Below, piece after piece: positions 1-6,622 of a DNA stretch of 7,169 nucleotides. Source of the DNA: Ruminococcaceae bacterium UBA7067. GTDB taxonomy: Bacteria; Bacillota; Clostridia; Oscillospirales; Acutalibacteraceae. The position numbers were made by a program, and so were the translations under genes. How positions within the stretch are numbered: the stretch's first letter is position 1; the number at the start of each line of letters is the position of its first letter. Location: the NCBI GenBank assembly GCA_002493755.1, contig DKZT01000031.1, positions 1 to 7,169 on the forward strand. The letters are read 5' to 3'. The notes under the pieces are model-generated. The model made no database searches. It was not told where the DNA came from and worked only from the letters and a program-made list of their open reading frames with translations.

Positions 1-3
1 CCG

Positions 4-45
4 CTGTAAAGAATAAAGAATAAAGAAAAAATAATAAAGAATAAT
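4..45. repeat. A-rich heptamer (7-nt period) repeat array
   Basis: Six consecutive 7-nt blocks can be read in one register from position 4. GAATAAA occurs at 11 and 18, with variants at 25, 32 and 39. The blocks differ by substitutions but the spacing never slips. On the minus strand, downstream of the STAS gene, this is a T-rich tract following the inverted repeat at 49-133, so it might contribute to termination. It codes for nothing recognisable. Confidence 0.75.
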
Positions 46-48
46 TAT

Positions 49-133
49 GGTTATCGCCGCTTTGCGGCTCTTTGATTTAAGAAGAACTCGTTACGGGTAT
101 TTATTAATTTCTGAGCCGCTTGCGGCGACAACC
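49..133. repeat. Nested inverted-repeat element (REP/MITE-like)
   Basis: The left arm (49-70, starting GGTTATCGCCGC) and right arm (113-133, ending GCGGCGACAACC) are imperfect inverted copies of about 21-22 nt around a 42-nt centre. Each arm contains a smaller palindrome: GCCGC at 56-60 with GCGGC at 64-68, and GCCGC at 115-119 with GCGGC at 122-126. The centre holds AACTCGTTACG (85-95), which recurs at 2438-2448. The palindrome-within-palindrome layout resembles REP/BIME or MITE elements. It carries no ORF of its own. It follows the STAS gene and could fold in the transcript as a weak bidirectional terminator, but no T-tract abuts the stem. Confidence 0.7.
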
Positions 134-168
134 AAAATTCTGCATTATGCATTATGAATTATTCTATA
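134..168. repeat. Heptamer (7-nt period) repeat overlapping the STAS stop codon
   Basis: TGCATTA occurs at 141 and 148, with the variant TGAATTA at 155, all in 7-nt register; degenerate blocks flank on both sides. The array abuts the right arm of the inverted repeat (ending at 133). The TAA stop of the minus-strand STAS gene (159-161) lies inside the third block. A related array with CATAATG units occurs at the far right of the window. Confidence 0.75.
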
Positions 169-458
169 ATCTCAATAACCTCCGAAATGCCGGTGAGGGT
201 TATTATCTCCATAACATTTTCGTTCGGAGCTTTTACGGCAAAGCCGCCCTTATCAGCCATCAGCTTATGAGCGGATACAATAGATCTGATACCTGCCGAT
301 GATATGTATTCAAGCTGTGTAAGGTCAAGAATAATTCTGTCGCTGTCCGGCGCAAGCTCATTGATTTTCTCGTTAAGCTCGGGAGAAGTCAGCGTATCGA
401 GCCGCCCGTCAATGGCTATTATTGTAATGTTGTTTTCCTTTGTTGTTTTAATATTCAT
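159..458 (-). CDS. STAS-domain anti-sigma factor antagonist (RsbV/SpoIIAA-like)
   Basis: This 99-aa single-domain cytoplasmic protein spans the whole STAS fold. Seen in the sequence: an N-terminal strand ending in IDGRLDT (16-22), the strand IILDLTQLEYI (42-52), and the phospho-loop SSAGIR (53-58), followed by an amphipathic helix and a final strand. In SpoIIAA and RsbV the serine here is phosphorylated by the partner kinase; Ser54 is the equivalent residue, with Ser53 where SpoIIAA has Asp. ATG at 458 is preferred over the in-frame GTG at 467, because that GTG lies inside the Shine-Dalgarno AGAGGTG (465-471). The gene lies 14 nt after the MATE-kinase fusion and presumably shares its promoter. 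The likely partner is that fusion's kinase domain (inference). Its stop codon is in a repeat. Family assignment is secure; the regulatory target is unknown. Confidence 0.9.
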   Translation of the reverse strand: MNIKTTKENNITIIAIDGRLDTLTSPELNEKINELAPDSDRIILDLTQLEYISSAGIRSIVSAHKLMADKGGFAVKAPNENVMEIITLTGISEVIEIIE

Positions 459-464
459 TTTCAG

Positions 465-471
465 CACCTCT
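465..471 (-). promoter_or_regulatory. Shine-Dalgarno of the STAS gene
   Basis: AGAGGTG on the minus strand ends 6 nt before the ATG at 458. It overlaps the alternative GTG start at 467, which decides the start in favour of the ATG. Confidence 0.75.
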
Positions 472-472
472 T

Positions 473-2272
473 TTATTGTTGTGACAGCACGGCACTTTTG
501 CCGCTGTGCTGTATTTTATTTAAATCAAGCTCAATAATCGTGTTGTTCATATTCAGCACTCTTATATAGCTGAGCTTGCTTGCGGCTTGCTTTATCAGGC
601 TTATACCGCCCAGCCTGAACCTTTCGTTCTCCTCCGGCTTGTATTGAGTCGGGTCAAACGCCGCCCCATCATCACGGACACGCAGAATTAGCGTACCGTC
701 CGACTGCGACAGATTGATGTCGATATAATTACGCTTTACGGTTTTGTAGCCGTAGCGTGAGATGTTAACCGCTATCTCCTCGGTGGCTACGCCGATTATG
801 TTTGCGCTTTTGCTGTCGATACCGTTTTCAAGGCAGTATTCAATCAGCTTCTCGGAAACCTCGACAGCCTCCTGCTCATTGCCGTTTATTGTGATGTCGC
901 AGAAGCTGTCGCTGCCGTTTTCAGGCAGAAGCAAAAATCCCTTTTGCGGCAGCTTACCTCTTTTTTGCTGTATTTTTACAAAAAGACAGGTGATTAAAAG
1001 CGTTGCCGCCTCACTTACAACAGCCGCCGCGCACACACCGACTATTCCCCACGAATTCATAAACAGGAAGGTAAGCGGTATGAGCATTACAAGCCCCTGC
1101 AAAACAGTGTTGATGGCAGCCGGCAGCGGCTTAAGTATCGTCTGATAATACGTCTGCATAAGCTTATTAAACACATAGAAGATAAAGCACAGGCTGAACA
1201 CACGAACAGACGTAAGCGCAGTGTCCAAAAGCTGCGAATTCTTATATCCGAACAGTCCGGCTATAAGCTGAGGCATAAGCAGGAATACAACATCTATTAT
1301 AAATATCAGAATAACGCACAGCGTAATCACTCGCCGCACAAGACGCCTAATTCCGTAATAATCCTTTTCTCCGTAGAGTATGCCGCAGATTGTCTGCACA
1401 AGCCCGATAACTCCACCGACAAAAAGCTCGGCTATAAAAACAGAGTTGGTACATACCGAGAAGATTTCCATATCAGACTGCCCGAGCATACGCACAACGC
1501 CGGTATTGAGTATAAGCTCCTTAGCCGCCATCATCAGAAACAGCATTCCCGACGGTATTCCTGCCTTTATCGCCTCCGACAGAGCACTGCGGCATTTTAG
1601 CGGTGAAGCCGGCTTTATATTCAGCATACGCTTTTTTGAAAGCGCATACGGAATCAGCAATACAAGACCGCAGGTGTAGCCGATAATCGTTGACATAGCC
1701 GTACCGTACATTCCAAGCGGAGTAAGCTTTAAGAACAGAAAATCCAGCGCAAGGTTCACTATGTTTGCAATAATAAACATCATTGAGCCTAAAACAGGGT
1801 TGTTGTCAATATTGAAAAAATAGCTTAGCTGAATAGCAACCGACAGAAACGGAATACCCAGAATATTGACCAGAATATACGGATAAAGCAGCTCCTCAAG
1901 CTGCGGCGTTCCTGCGATAAGATGCGCAAGCGGCTGAGATATGAACGGCGCAGTTACACACAAAGCCAAGGAAATTATAATTCCTGCCGTCAAGCACGAG
2001 CCGAACACGGCGGAGGCTTTTTTCACATCTCTGTTTCCGAGATAATAGGAAGCCTGCGCACTGCCGCCGATACCGAGTATGAACGCAGGAAGCTGCAGAA
2101 CATAAAGCACAGGCATACTCAGCGATATAGCCGCAAGCGCACTGCTGCCGAGCAAATTGCCGACAATTATTCCGTCAACAACATTGCCAAGCTGCATAGC
2201 CACAACCATTAACACACCGGGCAGCAGATAGCTGTAAAATTTCTTCTTAATAAGATAATCGTTTCTTTCCAT
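473..2272 (-). CDS. MATE-family transporter fused to RsbW/SpoIIAB-like ATPase domain
   Basis: This 599-aa protein has two parts. Residues about 10-432 are a polytopic MATE transporter, roughly twelve hydrophobic helices beginning FYSYLLPGVLMVVAMQLGNVVDG, a start typical of clostridial MATE proteins; these export cationic compounds using Na+ or H+. After a polar linker (about 433-459), residues about 460-585 form a GHKL ATPase domain of the RsbW/SpoIIAB type. Its N-box is EEIAVN (Glu499 as likely catalytic base, Asn503 for Mg2+), its G1 box RDDGAAFDP (533-541), and its G2-like turn LGGISLI (554-560). MATE proteins are usually about 450 aa, so the extra ~150 aa is a true fusion in one uninterrupted frame. 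The next gene encodes a STAS protein, the normal partner of such kinases, so phosphorylation or binding of STAS that gates transport is plausible (inference). A GGAAG Shine-Dalgarno lies 10 nt before the ATG. The substrate is unknown. Confidence 0.9.
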   Translation of the reverse strand: MERNDYLIKKKFYSYLLPGVLMVVAMQLGNVVDGIIVGNLLGSSALAAISLSMPVLYVLQLPAFILGIGGSAQASYYLGNRDVKKASAVFGSCLTAGIIISLALCVTAPFISQPLAHLIAGTPQLEELLYPYILVNILGIPFLSVAIQLSYFFNIDNNPVLGSMMFIIANIVNLALDFLFLKLTPLGMYGTAMSTIIGYTCGLVLLIPYALSKKRMLNIKPASPLKCRSALSEAIKAGIPSGMLFLMMAAKELILNTGVVRMLGQSDMEIFSVCTNSVFIAELFVGGVIGLVQTICGILYGEKDYYGIRRLVRRVITLCVILIFIIDVVFLLMPQLIAGLFGYKNSQLLDTALTSVRVFSLCFIFYVFNKLMQTYYQTILKPLPAAINTVLQGLVMLIPLTFLFMNSWGIVGVCAAAVVSEAATLLITCLFVKIQQKRGKLPQKGFLLLPENGSDSFCDITINGNEQEAVEVSEKLIEYCLENGIDSKSANIIGVATEEIAVNISRYGYKTVKRNYIDINLSQSDGTLILRVRDDGAAFDPTQYKPEENERFRLGGISLIKQAASKLSYIRVLNMNNTIIELDLNKIQHSGKSAVLSQQ

Positions 2273-2352
2273 ACAATCAAATCTTCCGTCAATAAATATT
2301 CTTCGTTTTTTCGCTCACAAAGCCATTTTCTATGTAAAATATATACAAATTG

Positions 2353-2381
2353 ATTTTATACCACACAGGCATTATTGTCAA
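2353..2381 (-). promoter_or_regulatory. Sigma-A-type promoter of the MATE-kinase/STAS operon
   Basis: On the minus strand a perfect -35 TTGACA (2376-2381) is followed after exactly 17 nt by a -10 TAAAAT (2353-2358, five of six to consensus). Transcription should begin near 2346, leaving a 5' leader of about 75 nt before the ATG at 2272. No riboswitch-like fold was recognised in the leader. No second promoter was seen before the STAS gene, so the two genes are probably one transcript. Confidence 0.8.
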
Positions 2382-2392
2382 TATGCTTTTTT

Positions 2393-2413
2393 GAGAGTGG
2401 AGAGTGGAGATTA
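2393..2413. repeat. Heptamer repeat, GAGAGTG type
   Basis: Two exact GAGAGTG units (2393, 2400) and a diverged GAGATTA (2407) in 7-nt register. The array lies just upstream of the -35 box of the MATE operon promoter. Its sequence is unrelated to the other arrays apart from the period. Confidence 0.65.
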
Positions 2414-2457
2414 GGCTTCCCCTCAAGGGAAAGGCTTAACTCGTTACGAGATTTCTG
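2413..2457. repeat. Imperfect hairpin plus module shared with the left repeat element
   Basis: AGGCTTCCCC (2413-2422) and GGGAAAGGCT (2427-2436) can pair with two mismatches around a TCAA loop. AACTCGTTACG (2438-2448) and ATTTCTG (2451-2457) follow; both strings also occur in the same order in the element at 49-133 (85-95 and 107-113), with a longer gap there. No T-tract follows the hairpin on either strand, so it is called a repeat and not a terminator. It lies between the transglutaminase gene and the MATE operon promoter. Confidence 0.55.
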
Positions 2458-2485
2458 AAAACTCAAAACTCAAAACTCTTCACTC
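2458..2485. repeat. Heptamer repeat, AAAACTC type
   Basis: AAAACTC occurs at 2458, 2465 and 2472, and the variant TTCACTC at 2479, in unbroken 7-nt register. The array ends 8 nt short of the transglutaminase stop codon (2494-2496). The 23-nt stretch 2455-2477 recurs exactly, inverted, at 7104-7126 upstream of the GNAT gene, so the two copies bracket the four-gene cluster. Confidence 0.75.
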
Positions 2486-2493
2486 TGCTTTGC

Positions 2494-4710
2494 TCACATA
2501 ACCTTAATAACAACATAATAAATCCGCTTAATCAAACTGCTGTTTTTATACAGCTCTACCCTGCTTCTTTCCGCATACTCAGTCAGCAATCTAAGCTCAC
2601 TCTCATTCACCTTATGGCGGCTGAAGCTTGCCTTTGCGCCTATGTCATAGATTTCTTGCGGTATATTCTGCTTTGAATATTTAGCACAGCGTTCAATATA
2701 GCGGTATATATAAACAGCTCGTTTGTTTCTGCCGCCTGTGCTAAAGCGTTTTCGCCTTATCGCCCTTATCAATACGCATCTTATCGTAACGGCAAGAGCA
2801 AAAATAAGCACGGCTGATATAATCACGCTAAGAATTATTCCGCCATAATCCTCGGTTGGCTCTGCTGTAATATAGATTGCAGACGGCGCAGACTGTATTG
2901 TTTCCTGCTGAGTTTCTGATTGAGTATCGGTCGGCTTTGTTTCCTCCTCTATCGGGTCGGCATATGCTGAGGCAGGCGAAAAGCCTGACGGTGTTGCCTC
3001 AAGCGGCACCCAGCCTACTCCGTCAACAAAATACTCCGCCCAGGCGTGCGCATTGTCGGTTGTGATTGTTGTATAGGGTTCATTGCCTGTAACATTAACG
3101 CAGTAGCCTGTCACATAGCGAGAGGGTACGCCATAGGCTCGCAGGAGCATTGCGGCGGCTGTTGCAAAGTGAACGCAGTATGCATCACTCATTCCGTTGT
3201 CCTTAAGCAGATAGCTTGCTATGTCCTCTCCCTGCGGAACATCAGACGGCTTGAGCGAATATGAGGCTCTTGAGGATACGAACTCCCTGACAAATTCGGC
3301 TACTCCCTCATTATATGAGTAATCGTACTCTCCGCTTTCGGCGTCGTAATAGCTTGATATGGCATCAAAATACATCTCACGCTGTTCATCAAGACCGTTT
3401 CTTCTGCCTATAAAGCGCAGTTCATCATAAAGCTCATCGGAAATCTGAGTGTAATTCTCATACGCAAATGCGGAATACTCTATATAGGTTGGGTCATAAA
3501 TCTCGTCATAGTTTAAAAAAAGTCCGGCGTACGCACCGTCGTATGCGGCAATCGGATAAGTTCGGTAGCTGAGATTATACGATTTTTTACGCTCCTGATT
3601 ATATAAATACATATCAGCGTACCGAGATATACCGCTCGGCTTTTGGCTGAGGTAATACGGCGTGTATATAATATCCTCGGTTTTCTTGGTAACAACCTTC
3701 ATATCAAGCTCTCCGCCAGACAGGGAATCGGTGAAAAAGGGATTCCACGAGCCTGAGCTTGGGCAAGACATATACTGCTCATCGGTGAGCGTTGACCACT
3801 TGTTGTTTTCATAGCTTGCGTATGCCATTCCACGCAGATAGAGCGTCTGCGGAGTATCCGTATACACCTGCATAACAACCTCGTGAGTCTGCATGATTTC
3901 GCCCGTATTGCCGAGGTCAACCTCATCAACTAAGGTATTGCCCGAGCCGCCGTTGTTCGGTGTTTCACCATTCTGAAGGCTAAGTCCGACAGCCTGCCGC
4001 AAATCAAGCAACAGCTTATCCTGCCAAGGCTCACGCCTGAAGCTTTCGGGCGGTACAGCGACATACACCGAGCATAAAACTCCGAAAACAACGGCAAAGG
4101 AAGCCGCCGATACTGCGGCACTGTAATTGCCGCCGTGCTTGTGAAGCTGTGAAGCAATAAGCAATGCCGCAAGTGCGGCTATGGAAATAAACAGCGGAAC
4201 GATATTCGGGCAGGTATTGACAAGAATAAAGCACGGTGCGGCAAACAAAACCGAGATAAACACAATCGGCAGAGCTGTTCTGAGCTTTAAAACACTAAAG
4301 GTAAATATAATGCTCAGAATACAGCCGATAAAACTAAGTAGCACTGTTGCGTCAACCGCTTTCTGAGTACTGATTGTAATACTCTGCGGCACAGGGATAT
4401 ATTTTGAAAAATCATCGAAAGCTGAATTCACGGCATATTCAAGCTGTGCCGTAAGAGTTTCCGCTTCAAGATAAAAAAGCATTAGGCAGAGAAAAACCAT
4501 TGCACTGCATACGGCTAAAGCCAGCTTTGCTGTTTTGATAAATGTAAACGCAAGCGAGGAGAGAATCAGCGTAATTCCCGAAGCTATAACAACTGCATTG
4601 ATTTCGGCACTTAAATTAAAAGAGGTTACAAAGCACCAAAGCACGGACGGAACAAGAACAAGAATCAACACCAAGTCGAATATACGATTTGAAACGCTTT
4701 TTGTATTCAC
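2494..4710 (-). CDS. Membrane-anchored transglutaminase-like protein (TgpA type)
   Basis: This 738-aa protein has seven predicted N-terminal membrane helices (about 11-31, 35-58, 62-81, 118-141, 147-164, 169-188, 197-219), a large extracytoplasmic region (220-622), an eighth helix (623-648) and a basic cytoplasmic tail of about 90 residues. The outside region contains YLRGMAYASY (291-300), typical of this family just before the core. The papain-like core has Cys512 (AYCVHFA), His555 (NAHAWAEYF) and Glu571 (GWVPLEATP), where Asp is the classical third residue. Upstream of the last helix, 580-620 is rich in Glu, Thr, Gln and Ser and is probably disordered. The family is thought to cleave or crosslink envelope proteins or peptides; the substrate here is unknown. 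The start is GTG, overlapping the DUF58 stop as GTGA, with a strong AGGAGGTG upstream. It is the third member of the MoxR-DUF58-transglutaminase module. Confidence 0.9.
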   Translation of the reverse strand: MNTKSVSNRIFDLVLILVLVPSVLWCFVTSFNLSAEINAVVIASGITLILSSLAFTFIKTAKLALAVCSAMVFLCLMLFYLEAETLTAQLEYAVNSAFDDFSKYIPVPQSITISTQKAVDATVLLSFIGCILSIIFTFSVLKLRTALPIVFISVLFAAPCFILVNTCPNIVPLFISIAALAALLIASQLHKHGGNYSAAVSAASFAVVFGVLCSVYVAVPPESFRREPWQDKLLLDLRQAVGLSLQNGETPNNGGSGNTLVDEVDLGNTGEIMQTHEVVMQVYTDTPQTLYLRGMAYASYENNKWSTLTDEQYMSCPSSGSWNPFFTDSLSGGELDMKVVTKKTEDIIYTPYYLSQKPSGISRYADMYLYNQERKKSYNLSYRTYPIAAYDGAYAGLFLNYDEIYDPTYIEYSAFAYENYTQISDELYDELRFIGRRNGLDEQREMYFDAISSYYDAESGEYDYSYNEGVAEFVREFVSSRASYSLKPSDVPQGEDIASYLLKDNGMSDAYCVHFATAAAMLLRAYGVPSRYVTGYCVNVTGNEPYTTITTDNAHAWAEYFVDGVGWVPLEATPSGFSPASAYADPIEEETKPTDTQSETQQETIQSAPSAIYITAEPTEDYGGIILSVIISAVLIFALAVTIRCVLIRAIRRKRFSTGGRNKRAVYIYRYIERCAKYSKQNIPQEIYDIGAKASFSRHKVNESELRLLTEYAERSRVELYKNSSLIKRIYYVVIKVM

Positions 4711-5675
4711 GGCTCGCTCACCTCCTCGCTCAGAGGCAGGATATTATAGAACACAGCGCCGTCAAGGCTTGTTTCCGCTATGCTTAAGCTTCTATTATAC
4801 AAGGCGGCAAGAAAGCACCTTACATCGCTTTTGCTCTTAATTTTCATCACAGCACCGCTTCGGCAATCAAGCGCGTAAAACTCTGCACCGCTCTCGCAAA
4901 GCTTAAGGCAGGCATACAAAAACCTTGCGAGGATATAATCGTTCACCTCGGGTTTGTCCGTTATATCAGGCTTTACCACAAGCTTTCTGTATACAGCCTC
5001 GCTCGGCTCTCTTACTATCAGCTCGTCAAGCTTTGATGAAAGCTTCCAGTGAACGCTCTTAAGGCTGTCGCCGCTTCGGTACGGTCTAAGCTCATAATAA
5101 TCCGAAAAGCCGCCGCCCGGCTTCGGCTTGTAGCCGAGTACGGCTGTGCTCTGACTGTCAGGCTGTAAGTCGGGTCTTTCGCTCAGCGGCATTACCAAAA
5201 TATTTCCGCTGAAATTAAGCCTCACGGGCAAAAAGAATATCCCTGTAAAGTCATACACTCTCGCATAACCTGCGCTGATATTTACACAGCCGCAGTGATT
5301 TGTCAGCTCAACGCAGCTAACCGAAACACCGCTGCCGACCCTGCCGCCGTATTTCATCACAACCTTTTTTCTCTTTGACGCAAACTTGTTTTGCGCCTTG
5401 AATTTAATTTTCAGAAACGGACATATAACGGCTTTTCGGCTCTTAGAGCGAACGCCGATATTAACGCTCTGAAAATTCTCCGCCGTTTCGTCACAAAAGC
5501 ACTCAAGACCGTTCACCGCCGTGTGAACCATAAACGGCAGGCTCAACACAAGCGATACAAGCGGAATACAGATTATTGCAATCAGCAAAAACCACGAAAA
5601 CCACGCATAATACACAATGCTGAACGCAAAAGCCGCCGCAAGTATAAAAAGATAAATCAATATATTTTTAAGCAT
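4707..5675 (-). CDS. DUF58 domain membrane protein
   Basis: This 322-aa protein starts with two adjacent hydrophobic helices (about 4-22 and 26-49). A soluble domain follows, with the hallmark DUF58 motif at 197-211: RPYRSGD (Arg197 to Asp203), then HWK (209-211), followed by ELIVREPSE. The protein is shorter than many DUF58 proteins (about 400 aa), mostly at the C-terminus. The C-terminal half of DUF58 proteins often resembles a von Willebrand A fold, but I do not see a convincing MIDAS here. It starts 1 nt after the MoxR stop (GAGG lies 8 nt before the ATG) and its end overlaps the transglutaminase start. MoxR ATPases are regularly encoded beside DUF58 proteins and probably act on them. The biochemical function is not established. 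Confidence 0.88.
   Translation of the reverse strand: MLKNILIYLFILAAAFAFSIVYYAWFSWFLLIAIICIPLVSLVLSLPFMVHTAVNGLECFCDETAENFQSVNIGVRSKSRKAVICPFLKIKFKAQNKFASKRKKVVMKYGGRVGSGVSVSCVELTNHCGCVNISAGYARVYDFTGIFFLPVRLNFSGNILVMPLSERPDLQPDSQSTAVLGYKPKPGGGFSDYYELRPYRSGDSLKSVHWKLSSKLDELIVREPSEAVYRKLVVKPDITDKPEVNDYILARFLYACLKLCESGAEFYALDCRSGAVMKIKSKSDVRCFLAALYNRSLSIAETSLDGAVFYNILPLSEEVSEP
4719..4726 (-). promoter_or_regulatory. Strong Shine-Dalgarno of the transglutaminase gene
   Basis: AGGAGGTG on the minus strand, 8 nt before the GTG start at 4710, lies inside the last codons of the DUF58 gene. It supports the GTG start and indicates translational coupling. Confidence 0.8.
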
Positions 5676-5676
5676 A

Positions 5677-6603
5677 CTATATCCTCGGCTGTTTAGTGCT
5701 GTGTAAAATATCGCTTAAAACATCGTAAACGCTTTTTCTCTGCGACGCCGCTTCGGCGTTTAAGAAAATACGGTGATTTACCGTGCTTACAAACACATTT
5801 TCAATATCCCTCGGCGTGACATAATCACGGCCACCGTAAAATGCGCTTGCCCTTGCCATTTCCGCAAGAGAGAGCGTTGCTCTCGGGCTTGCCCCTCGGC
5901 GGATAAGGCGGCTGTTCCTCGTTTTTGAGATAAGCTCAACAATATAAGCCGCAATGCTGTCGTGCATAAACACGCTTTTAACCTGCTGCTGCATTTCAAG
6001 CAGACGCTCCCTTGTAACAATACATTTCACATCATCAAGCGGATTGCCTGCACAGCGGTTTAAAAGCATTTTAAGCTCTGCGGCATTGTCGGGGTAACCC
6101 ATTGAAATCCTGACGGTGAAGCGGTCAACCTGAGAGTCGGGCAAAAGCTGAGTTCCCGATGCACCTGCGGGGTTTTGCGTTGCTATAACGGTGAACGGCT
6201 TTTCAAGCGGATATGTTCTGCCCTCCACAGTCACCTGTCTTTCCTCCATTGCCTCCAGAAGCGCCGCCTGAGTTCGGCTTGAGGTGCGGTTTAATTCGTC
6301 TGCAAGAAAGAGGTTACAGAACACCGCGCCCTTTTTGTACCTCATCTTTCCGCTTTCCTTATCATAAACCACAAAGCCGGTAATATCGGACGGCATAGTG
6401 TCGGGCGTAAACTGCACACGTCCGCAGCTTAACCCCATTGCCCTTGAAAACGCAAGCGCCATCGTGGTTTTGCCAACACCCGGTATATCCTCAATCAAAA
6501 TATTTCCGTTCGTCAGAATAGTCAGCAGAGAAATAACAATCTCCCTGTCCTTGCCGTTTACAACCTTTTTTACCTCAGCAATTACGGCTTCAAGCTCATT
6601 CAT
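5677..6603 (-). CDS. MoxR-family AAA+ ATPase
   Basis: This 308-aa cytoplasmic ATPase has the full MoxR layout. Walker A is in IPGVGKTT (40-47, Lys45), Walker B is LFLADELNR (98-106, Asp102-Glu103), sensor 1 is ATQNP (141-145, Asn144), and LLPDSQVDRF (153-162) carries the DRF arginine Arg161. The C-terminal lid contains RRGASPRATLSL and TPRDIE, as in most MoxR proteins. The sensor-1 loop reads NPAGASGTQ where many relatives have a NPxExEGT form. MoxR proteins use ATP to remodel or activate partner proteins, commonly the DUF58 and transglutaminase or VWA proteins encoded next door. The start codon has only weak upstream AAGG/AGGGG elements, so coupling to the GNAT gene 19 nt upstream is possible. 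There is no sign of damage. Confidence 0.93.
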   Translation of the reverse strand: MNELEAVIAEVKKVVNGKDREIVISLLTILTNGNILIEDIPGVGKTTMALAFSRAMGLSCGRVQFTPDTMPSDITGFVVYDKESGKMRYKKGAVFCNLFLADELNRTSSRTQAALLEAMEERQVTVEGRTYPLEKPFTVIATQNPAGASGTQLLPDSQVDRFTVRISMGYPDNAAELKMLLNRCAGNPLDDVKCIVTRERLLEMQQQVKSVFMHDSIAAYIVELISKTRNSRLIRRGASPRATLSLAEMARASAFYGGRDYVTPRDIENVFVSTVNHRIFLNAEAASQRKSVYDVLSDILHSTKQPRI

Positions 6604-6622
6604 AGCCTTACTTACGCCCCTT

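Noticed and set aside
49..70. Inverted-repeat arm as a Rho-independent terminator after the STAS gene.
   Set aside because: The small stem is short and the T-rich stretch begins only after an intervening AT-mixed segment, so termination is possible but not supported enough for a separate entry.
4..168. CRISPR-like array in the repeat-rich left end.
   Set aside because: Units are 7 nt without spacers, and no 24-37-nt direct repeats with unique spacers or cas genes are present.
465..467. GTG as the start of the STAS gene, adding three residues.
   Set aside because: The GTG is part of the Shine-Dalgarno AGAGGTG that serves the ATG at 458, and no other ribosome binding site precedes it.
762..1145. 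Plus-strand open frames, such as those across 762-1145, 1380-1679, 4535-4840 and 6398-6841.
   Set aside because: They lie antisense to well-supported genes, show no domain signature and have no convincing ribosome binding sites.
2413..2436. Hairpin as an intrinsic terminator for the transglutaminase operon.
   Set aside because: The stem has two mismatches and no T-tract follows on the minus strand, where a terminator would be needed.
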